From assembly GCA_947311845.1 (NCBI GenBank), contig CAMZMU010000116.1, forward strand, positions 3,710,421 to 3,774,420: a stretch of 64,000 bases of DNA, given 5' to 3'. The first letter of the stretch is position 1. The number at the start of each line of letters is the position of its first letter. Under the pieces are notes generated by a model. That model saw nothing but the letters and a program-made list of their open reading frames with translations, had not been told where the DNA came from and ran no database searches. The translations under genes were made by a program, and so were the position numbers. Positions 56,103 through 64,000 of this stretch are shown here, one piece after another. The DNA is from Poa pratensis. Its lineage: Eukaryota; Streptophyta; Magnoliopsida; Poales; Poaceae.

Positions 56103-56112
56103 TTTAATATAT
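56051..56112 (+). repeat. Dispersed repeat, left half of the interrupted copy
   Basis: Matches 10488-10545 and stops at TTTAATATAT, the target duplication of the next insertion. Confidence 0.8.
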
Positions 56113-58093
56113 CGACGCGGATTTTCTAGCCGGGTGGGTAGCTGCGCATACCCTGCTACCCGTTAGATATAGAGAGTATCGGATCTCTTTGCTTCGGGCT
56201 ATTGTGGATAGCGTGTGCAGGCGTTGACGACGTTCCTGCCATCCGTTACATGCAAGTGGTGGTTCTGCTGTCCAAAAAGATTGTGTGGGGTCGACGGTGT
56301 CCAATCCTCTTTCGTCGTGTTTTGTTTGTGGAACGGACGGGTAGCTGTTGTCTCCCACCGCGCTAAAAACAGCAAACGAAAAAGCTGTTTGCTTATTAGC
56401 AAAGTGTGCGCCGTGACATATGTAGTCAAACGTGGTGATTTCCGAAGTCCATGACAAGTGTCCGTGACGGCCGTTGTTTTTTTGGCTGGCAGGGCTCTAG
56501 AATTAGCGGTACACGCTAGGTACGGGTGCTTTTTTTTTAATGAAAAGCTACGACTGACACTGGTGGCAATTGGCATACGTCTTAATAATCCAACTATAAA
56601 ATACATTCACCGTTTCATCTTCAATCAGATAACTTTAATCACACAGGTAAAACTGAGGCATAAATCTTTTTCTACAAAATACATTCTCTATTCCTATGTT
56701 GAAAATGCAAGATTTTTTTAATGGACATTCCTTTCATACATGCAAAAATTAACCCTGGTTATTTCCTATCATAAAACGGTGCTCAAATTACCACAGGCAC
56801 TCTCTTAGATCTCACCGAAAATAGGAAAAATGAACAAATAAAAAAAAAGGTATCAAAGTCAAGCACTAACATTCAACAATTATTCTGGATCCAGATTTTT
56901 AAGCTGGAAAATACAAGATTTGGGATTTTATTTTTCTTCTTATTTGAACGCTGCACAAATATGGAAATAAACTGGTCATGTTTATTGCCATAATCAAAAC
57001 CATTTCTTTCATTCGCTGATTCTGAACAACATTATGCAAGAATCTTTCCTAATTAATGTACGGAAGTATTTCCTAAACAACGGAAGACAATCGGATCATG
57101 CAAGTTTTTTTTTACGTTTGGATCATGAAAGTTGGATGAACAATAAAACTGGAACGAGCTCCCTAGTTCCAGAAAAAAATACACGGAAGTATTTCCTAAT
57201 TACCAGACGATTTCATGCATACAATATCCAGAGCATTCGCGTCACAATCACTGATCCAGAAAATACGCATTAACCAAATCACATCTAGGAATCCGAGCTT
57301 CCTAGTTCCAGAAAAAATACACGAATTGAAATGGGGTCAGCTAGATCCGGACAAGATCTAGGACACGAATTTCATGCAAAACTGGAACGAGCTCCCTGGA
57401 GCTTCACGAATCGAACAAAGTCAAAAAAAGCATCATGATTCTCCAACCTGGAGCTTCACGAATCCAATAAAGTAAAAAAAAAGAATGAAACAAAGTTACG
57501 ATCCAGCAACCACTTCCAGAAATCCAGGAAGAAATCCACCAGATCCGAACACCTAAGCCAAGAAATCTACCAGCAGCATAGACATAATCTTCTATACCAA
57601 AAAAAAAAAATCTTCTATCCAAATTCGAGATCTGAGAACCATGGACATAATCTTCTATCCAAGTTTTGGATCTGACGCCATCAGGGGCAGCGAGCATGAA
57701 TTCGAGGCAGAACCAGTGTTGAAGGTCGCCGATATGCGCGGACGCGCCTCGCCGGAGGTTGAAAGGTCACCGGAGGGTGGAGATCAGAGGAGAGGCAGCA
57801 CGGGGTGGGGGTTGGGGGAAGAAAATGATTTTTTTTTTAATGTCCGGCCATGGAGCTTTGCTGCGGCATGGTGGTGGTAGGGATCTGTGTGGTGTGAGAG
57901 AAGCAAGGAGAGAGAGGCGTACGGTGAGCTGGGTTTGGTTCATGTCTGAGAGGAATAACAAGGGGGCCGCTGACGTGCTCTGACGCCGTTTTGTTCCGTG
58001 CGTGCTCTCGCTTTAGAATCTTGTGCTCCTATAGACGATCCTACGGTTGGATGGTGGTGTGTAGCTACCCACCAGGGTATCCCACTATTTCCC
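56113..58093. mobile_element. Mutator-like non-autonomous element with 10-bp target duplication
   Basis: About 1981 bp inserted into the dispersed repeat. TTTAATATAT flanks it on both sides (56103-56112 and 58094-58103); the first base may be chance, giving the 9 bp typical of Mutator. The outer 14 bp of the two ends differ, but from base 15 inward both read TA-CC-GGTGGGTAGCT at the same offset (15 of 17 match). No transposase is present. The interior has repeated GAGCTTCCTAGTTCCAGAAA-type blocks and a GC-rich part near 57640-57980 with no credible gene. Confidence 0.72.
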
Positions 58094-58250
58094 TTTAATA
58101 TATAATGTTATTTTATGCTTATAAATTAGATAATACCAACTTGGATAATTACATGTAGCGAATATTCAACGAGCAAACACAAAAAAGTGGGTTACTTAGT
58201 TAAGTTAACTTTGTGAGGTGAGATCTTGTCGTCGTGTATTCTCCATCCTC
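58094..58250 (+). repeat. Dispersed repeat, right half of the interrupted copy
   Basis: Continues the match to 10535-10694 (TTATGCTTATAAATTAGATA, CACAAAAAAGTGGGTTACTT). Similarity ends at ATTCTCCATC. Confidence 0.8.
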
Positions 58251-60049
58251 AATTCATTTTAGGACAGCTAGCAGGAAGCTTACGTTCGTGTCATCCTGTA
58301 AAATAGCTCCTCTGCTACACATATGATTGAGAACAAGCAAGAGCGCACCCCCTGGGCGCCCTCTCGCGCTATCCACGTGGCACTCACGTTTTGTCCTTTT
58401 CGATCGCAACGGCTGGGCTCTGGCCTTGCCCCTCGCTCTTCATCCCGCTGGTTGGCCCAGCTGTCACGGTGCGACTAGGAAGAGAACAATTGAACGCCAA
58501 GAAAAAGAGGCCGCCGACTCGCCAAGTAACCCTAGCCCCATTCCCTTCCTGTGCCGCCGCCGCGTCCACCTCTCACGCTTCCTCTCCCCTCGCGCCACAC
58601 TCCCTTCCCAGCCTCTAACACGAGGAGGGAGCGGGACAGCCGCTGACGAGCTCCGCCATGTCGGCTGCCGCTGCGCCGCACTGCAGCTGGTGGCAAATAA
58701 GAGGCTCCCGGCGCCACACCGCTGATCGAATCGTGGCGGGGGTTGAGGTCTTGAGGAATGCCTCCCCCATGGAGATGGACGACAACATCGAGCCAAGGTG
58801 AGCCCCCATCCCATCCCCTTGCGGCAGTCCGGTGCGGTTGACGGAGGAGCGGCGGATCTGGGCGATCGAGTGGGAGATGGAGATGGGGGCAGAACCAAGA
58901 GGTGACAGAGAGCGATTGAGACGATTCAAGCGTGCGCTCACCGTCTACTGCCGTCATGCGGTGATTCAGGTTTGCATCTCCTTCCTCTCTTTGTCCCTGC
59001 CCTCACTCTCGTCTCCCCCCTTGGTCTCATGGATGAGGCATCCGCTGCAGTCGCGTGAAATAGAGAGCGGACGGAGGTGCTGGGGGTCGATGAAGGTCGC
59101 TGCCGACGCCCGCACTGCCTCAGTCCCGTGCAAAAAGAGTTCGTTGTGACCAAAGGTTGTTGGGACCTCGTTCCTTGATCAGCATCCGCAGGACACAAGA
59201 GCAGCCGTCTTCCACAAAGGGCACAGCAGCAGGTCGTCGATCTATCTCCGGATATGACCCAGCACGTCCTGCGACGATGTCTCCGCCTGGTGGCCGCCTG
59301 GTCAAGCTTGCCCTGTCCACGAAATTGTAGCAGCTGCAGTGATGCCGGGCACACCATCATTTGATACGTTGTTGGAAGGTACGCTCGGACTAATTTCTCT
59401 TACTCTTCTCCGTGTCGCTTAGTGAATGGCTAGCCCGGAGCACTTTCTTGCTGTCGTCTCTATTGACAGATTTTTTTGGTAAGGTGGACATAGCGGAAGC
59501 GTATAGGCTGCTCTACAAAATAGTCCAATGACAGAAACTTTCTTTCTGTTTCAACAAGAAAATTCCTATCCTTAAGAAGTGTTCTCAAAGATGCGGATCT
59601 GGGCCATTATTGTAGCCAATGTGATAGACAACTGGGCAAGAAAGGCGGAGCATAATTGCAATATAGTGCTAATTTTGTCTGAATATTAACATTGCATATT
59701 CAAACTACCATGCAGGGTATTTTGCCCTACTATCATGGATGCTGGTGTACTTCAATACCTCTAAGATTGTGCCACATTTTGTTCAAATACACTACATTCT
59801 CTTCAAAAATTGGTGGCTCGACTAATCCTATCTTCCTGCATCACCAGTAGTCTATTTTACATGCTATACTCACATATCGTTCTGTGGTCTTATTTCATTT
59901 GTTCGATACAAGAGCTGTCTTTTTTCCCCATATGACCAGTCTTTTAAACAGCAGTGTCAGTTTCCTGCTGTTATTGCAGTTATGTACTTATGTTCCTTAT
60001 TACTTGCTGCACATTTCTCTGGTAATGAGTTTGTTTTCGTTTATGAATA
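58251..60049. other. GC-rich leader-like DNA followed by AT-rich intron-like DNA
   Basis: 58330-59350 is GC-rich with overlapping ORFs on both strands and a donor-like AAG|GTGAGCCC near 58799; 59350-60049 is AT-rich. It looks like a gene 5' part with introns, possibly captured by the Helitron that ends at 63344. I cannot assign a protein. Confidence 0.4.
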
Positions 60050-60050
60050 G

Positions 60051-60133
60051 GGGCACCACATCTAAGGGACATCTTTTATCGAATGGGCTTGACAGATAAA
60101 GATATTGTAGCTCTATCTGGTGGCTACCTTCTG
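60051..60133 (+). pseudogene. Single decayed exon of ascorbate peroxidase
   Basis: The exon reads [18 protein letters not shown] then IVALSGG, a hallmark of plant cytosolic and peroxisomal ascorbate peroxidases, which use ascorbate to remove hydrogen peroxide. It follows an acceptor (TTATGAATAG) and ends in front of a donor GTACTTGC, so exon borders persist. The family motif SGGHTL is SGGYLL here: the His that ligates the heme iron is Tyr. No other exon of the gene is convincingly present; a short AAGCTCACCCG at about 60153 may be the start of the next one. It is a non-functional fragment. Confidence 0.8.
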
Positions 60134-62864
60134 GTACTTGCTCTATTCTTTGAAGTAGAAGCTCACCCGTTCATCAGAAAAACAATATTTAATACTGGAG
60201 TTTGTTCTCTTGGGGAAAGGCGTACCCTGAAAGGTCTCAATATTTGACTCAATATGCTACGGAAAACTGGAATTATATTTACAGATTCACATGTAAACTC
60301 AATATTTGACTCACTTGTAAGAGAACAGCCCTCAGTCCAGCTTTTCATAAAGCCAGATCATAAGGTTCGACAGTTCGGTACATATTTGAATGCATTCTAG
60401 AGGACTGGGTTATGAATATCATGCAGCTAGAGATATGCTGATTGCTGAACAAGGAATGATTCTTTCCTCATGAGGGACATTAATTCTTAACTCAGTCATT
60501 GTTGTCCCTGCCATAAAACAAGCAGCATCTGAACCCACACTGCTCTTGGCTGGAAAAGGCTCTGTTTTGTTCCCATGCACAACTTTAGATGTTGGTGTTT
60601 ATACGCATCCCATATAAAAATTACAGTATAATATATAAAATTCGGCATTCCGTTTGTCCATTTGTCGAGTTTTATTGTAGAGTTATTTTTGTGTGTGTAA
60701 TTTTCCTCTGTATTGGTATTGAAGGCATAAGATGAGCGTTTGACATCCTATACTTTTTTTCCTTTTGTTTGCAGGATTTGTGTGTACATGATTAGTGGGA
60801 TGGATACAGGGAATAAGAAACAATGGTAGTAGCCATCATCATGTGCTCATACAACAATGTTGGTTCCTTGATCTCTTAGTTCTCCGCATGCTCACTTGTT
60901 GATTGATTCGCACTAAACTATGTCTTTTGATGTGCGAAATTCAATTTCAACACTGGAATGCCTTGCTTGCAACTTCTTCCTGGAATATAAAGGTTGTGTT
61001 ATGTTCTGTGTACAACTGTACATTGAGAACTTTATGTGCTGCTCCATGGAGAGATTGTTGTGGACTATAGATAACTAAGCTCAGTTCTGGACAACTATTG
61101 ACTGAACCAGGCCACTCCTCTTTGCAGCTCTGGTAAATTCTATAATATAAACAATGTATTACATATTAATTATTAATATCCTTCCCGTTTTTGGGATAAT
61201 TGTGTTTTTTATACCAGCTCACCTAATAACTCTTAATACTGTGGAGAAAACACTGACAGAAAAATCTTCAAAGGAGAACTAGCTTCTCTCATGAAGGCTA
61301 GACTTGAATCTTCATGGTTGTGTGGATATCTGCACGGTATGTGCGCAAACTTGAGAGCAACAGTACAGAACAGCCATATTCCTACAATGCATTCTTCAGC
61401 CCTTGTGTCTGGCATTTCTTGCTTGAACATGAATAATGAATGGCACCAGGGTGGTGGCCGCCATACCCACCCGAGAAGAAACTTTGTGAACCTTCACTAC
61501 ATTACTAACAACACCTGCATTAAGGATTAGGTACATTACCTCGGACATATTGTGAGCATGTTTATGAGACTCTAAAAGGACACCCAAACTGCACTACTAA
61601 ATCGTTGGCAACTTGGCATACACAATCCATGGAAGTATTATTCAATAATATTTAGATAGTAATACACGTTTGCTATGCTTAAATCTAATAGACAAATTGT
61701 CACCACGTGATGTCATCTGGGGTTTAAAGAACTGTTGATTTTCCTCTCTTTTGCACAAAATTCTGTATGACCCTCCTGGATTTTAACAAAATGTGCTTCA
61801 GACTTGGAGGTACACAATACATACTTTTCTCTGTGTAAACTTTAGTGTTCAGTACATTATCACTGTTAGGTTCTCGGCGCGTTCCATTTTCTACTGTAAT
61901 TATTGTTTTGAATAAAAAGACTAACTTATTTATCATAAGATATGTAAGATAGCCCATAGTAAGTGGAGTCACATGAATTTCTTACTCCCTTTCACAACTA
62001 TTGAAGTAATTCAAATATACAGAGACATCTCTATTCAATGCTTTCTGTTTTCAGCTTCTGAATTTACTATGACATTTTAGTAGACACTATCATTTCAGCT
62101 TTGAACTATAAACTTCCTGTCAAGTAGCTGATGTTTTTCCTGATTTTTTTTACTACTTCTTTGTGTCCGTGTCTGAAGTTCGACTGATTTAGCATCAAGC
62201 ATTGAATAGAATTGACTCATGTTCTCTTCATTATTTTCCCTTTTTATTCTGGATCGACATTTATCTGTAGTGTGTTCTAACATTTTGATATCATTTTTTG
62301 TTTGTACTCATGTCAAAGGAAACAATGTTTGTATTATCATGTTTGTTGAACATATGCAGGAATTTTGTTTTAAAAGAATTATCATATAGTAAGAGATAAC
62401 CTCTTATGTTAATTATAGTTCTGATTAGAATTTTCTTAAGAATATATTCGGTTAGGCTTTTCCAGGCTTCAATGTTAATGGTTTACAAATAACACGTGCA
62501 TTCCTAATTGAATCATTTAATGGTCAATGCACATTATAGGTTATTCTTAAGTGGAACAAATCTTAATTGCCCTTTTTCTTTTCCTACATTCCTTTTTAAC
62601 TTTCACGACCATGGTTCTGATTATTCATTTGGGTTCCTGTTCTTATTTGCAGGGAAGGAGCTAGAAAAGCAAACCTGGAAACATGTACAGTGATGGACCG
62701 CACTGAAGTGAAATTTGCAAAAGAATTAATAGCACCAATTAAGCCATCTCTAAGGAGAAAGGAGTAGTAGTTTATATTTGCTAATTTTTAATGGTGGCTT
62801 ATGCTTATTCTTCTTGGTAGTGCATCTCGTTCCAGTTTATAGTTATTCTGTTTGGTGTTAGTTC
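60134..62864. other. AT-rich intron-like DNA, no gene supported
   Basis: No ORF above 85 codons and no recognised domain. It may be remaining introns and 3' parts of captured genes. Confidence 0.45.
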
Positions 62865-63230
62865 ACTGATAAGAAAAGTGTACATCATGTTGCACTGTTA
62901 GTAAAACAGATATAAATATGGACACTCCTTTTTTACTTATAAATCGATTCCACCCTTTTATTGCTATTAGTAACCAATAGTTGCATGTTTTGATGTTATT
63001 GCTAAGCTAAATTTGGTGCTTATTTACCACTCTCAGTGTGTAATTTACTGATAAGAAAAGTGTACATCATGTTGCACTGTTAGTAAAACAGATATAAATA
63101 TGGACACTCCTTTTTTACTTATAAATCGATTCCACCCTTTTATTGCTATTAGTAACCAATAGTTGCATGTTTTGATGTTATTGCTAAGCTAAATTTGGTG
63201 CTTATTTACCACTCTCATAGTGTGTAATTT
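62865..63230 (+). repeat. Tandem duplication of a 182-184 bp unit
   Basis: Copy 1 62865-63046, copy 2 63047-63230, both starting ACTGATAAGAAAAGTGTACA. They differ essentially by a 2-base insertion (CTCAGTG / CTCATAGTG), so the duplication is recent. No coding content. Confidence 0.95.
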
Positions 63231-63315
63231 AAGCGCAATAGCAATGCAATATACATTGCGCATGTCATTGGGCATTGTAATGGGAGATGATTGGGACGCA
63301 GAAGACCAGCCAGGA

Positions 63316-63344
63316 GGCGCCCCGAGGGGCGCCCCAGCCTCTAG
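63316..63344 (+). mobile_element. 3' terminus of a second Helitron
   Basis: A perfect hairpin GGCGCCCCGAGGGGCGCC (63316-63333, 8-bp stem, 2-base loop), a 7-base spacer and CTAG (63341-63344) followed by host T. The geometry (2-base loop, 7-base spacer) is the same as in the proven Helitron at 33274. The 5' TC end was not located; the element probably extends left over the ascorbate peroxidase exon. Confidence 0.7.
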
Positions 63345-63558
63345 TATTATATCATAGGTGCTGGCCCTTCAGGTGCGACCTACTGACCTTTCAGGTTCAG
63401 CATATGGGATAATTGCTTCGTTCATGTGAACTGGACTGGTAGCGGGCTTCTCAAAATTAGGCCCATCTTAGTGCGCCAGTTTAGGGTTAACGGCTATATT
63501 AACGGCTCTATTAACGGCTACATACTACACATTGTTAGATCCGCCGTCGGTGTAGTAT
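63345..63558. other. Host spacer before the Clp fragment
   Basis: Contains three ATTAACGGCT-like repeats (63486-63520). Possible upstream region of the following ORF. Confidence 0.45.
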
Positions 63559-63972
63559 ATGCCCCCGCCATCAGCTGCCGCGGCTAGTGTCTTGCTAGAG
63601 CGCGCTTGCTGTACGATCGTCGCGACGGCAACTTCCGCTCTGTGTTGGTGGGCATGGAACTACTTCCAATCAAGGACGAGCCTGCGCACCTACGGCCGAG
63701 ACATGACCGGCCAGGGCGATCCCGTGATCGGCCGCGACGACGAGATCGACCGCGTCATCGACATCCTCTGCCGCCGGACCAAGAACTGCGTCGCGCTCGT
63801 CGGCGCGGCTGGAGTCGGCAAGATGGCCATCGCCGAGGGCCTCGCGCAGCGCATCGCCTCCGGGAATGTTCCTGCCGCGCTCGCCTGGGCGCGCGTCGTG
63901 GAGGTCGACCTCGGGGCGATGGCCGTCAGACGAGATCATGCCCCCGCCATGAACCACAACTGTCGCTCATGA
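63559..63972 (+). pseudogene. Truncated Clp/HSP100 AAA+ fragment with damaged Walker A
   Basis: The frame is 137 codons. Residues 43-118 match the start of the first AAA+ domain of ClpB/ClpC-type chaperones: [20 protein letters not shown] then [15 protein letters not shown], Walker A-like [29 protein letters not shown]. The Walker A Thr is Met (GKM for GKT, one C-to-T change), which should harm ATP binding. After VDLGAMA the sequence leaves the family and stops within 20 residues, so Walker B and the rest are absent. The N-terminal 42 residues are not Clp-like. It is probably a gene fragment; a functional role is unlikely. Confidence 0.78.
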
Positions 63973-64000
63973 ACCCACCTTAGCAACGAGGTGAGGAGCC

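Noticed and set aside
58251..58262. Possible Helitron 5' end A|TCCTCAATTC
   Set aside because: The flanking dispersed repeat does not resume after the 3' end at 63344, and the start lacks a recognisable Helitron motif.

Overview
This window is intergenic DNA of a large grass genome, most likely Triticeae (wheat, Aegilops or barley group). The pointers are nested LTR retrotransposons with TGATACGTCT-type LTR ends, Stowaway MITEs (miniature inverted-repeat elements), an 11-kb CACTA element with GCCGTCGGCG-type subterminal repeats, a PIF/Harbinger element, Helitrons with CTAG ends, and GC-rich gene scraps. By direct reading well over half of the bases belong to recognisable mobile elements. I saw no rRNA, tRNA, CRISPR array or convincing intact host enzyme gene. 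All positions come from reading by eye; no search or alignment program was run.

Layout. 181-9978: a complete, young copia-like LTR retrotransposon (5-bp target duplication GGAGG) that encodes only a Gag-like protein and has a 2.9-kb AT-rich spacer where pol would be. 9984-13933: unassigned DNA with a 456-bp Mutator-type foldback MITE and two nearly identical Stowaway MITEs side by side. 13962-14882: TATA box and a small two-exon gene for a Pro/Gly then Gln/Ser-rich protein of unknown role. 15216-17508: PIF/Harbinger element whose transposase has one nonsense codon. 17512-20703: GC-rich degenerate sequence, possibly a Mutator-like element followed by a LINE-like tail. 20704-36420: a gypsy-type element (A) on the + strand, interrupted by a second, very young member of the same family (B, - strand, 24839-31740, duplication ATATT) and by a Helitron (33274-35819); its 3' LTR is cut off. 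36421-37404: fragment of a FAR1/FHY3-like gene. 38931-39126: Stowaway MITE.

39323-50536 is a CACTA element with AAA target duplication. It carries, from left to right: a subterminal array of GCCGAC/GCCGTC motifs, ten copies of a 353-bp tandem repeat, a 27-bp palindrome, an AP2/ERF-domain gene, two foldbacks, a tnp2-type transposase gene disabled by three 1-bp losses, the reverse-complement palindrome, and the right subterminal array. The AP2/ERF domain family is known to recognise GCCGNC cores, and such cores crowd both ends of this element, so the AP2 protein may be the element's own DNA-binding partner for the transposase. This is the most interesting hypothesis in the window.

50540-64000: unassigned DNA, a Stowaway MITE, a 5'-truncated LINE (RT, zf-RVT, RNase H), a 2-kb Mutator-like insertion with 10-bp target duplication that splits a dispersed repeat also present at 10.5 kb, then a region ending in a second Helitron 3' terminus (63316-63344) and containing a decayed ascorbate peroxidase exon, and finally a Clp/HSP100 AAA+ fragment with a damaged Walker A motif.
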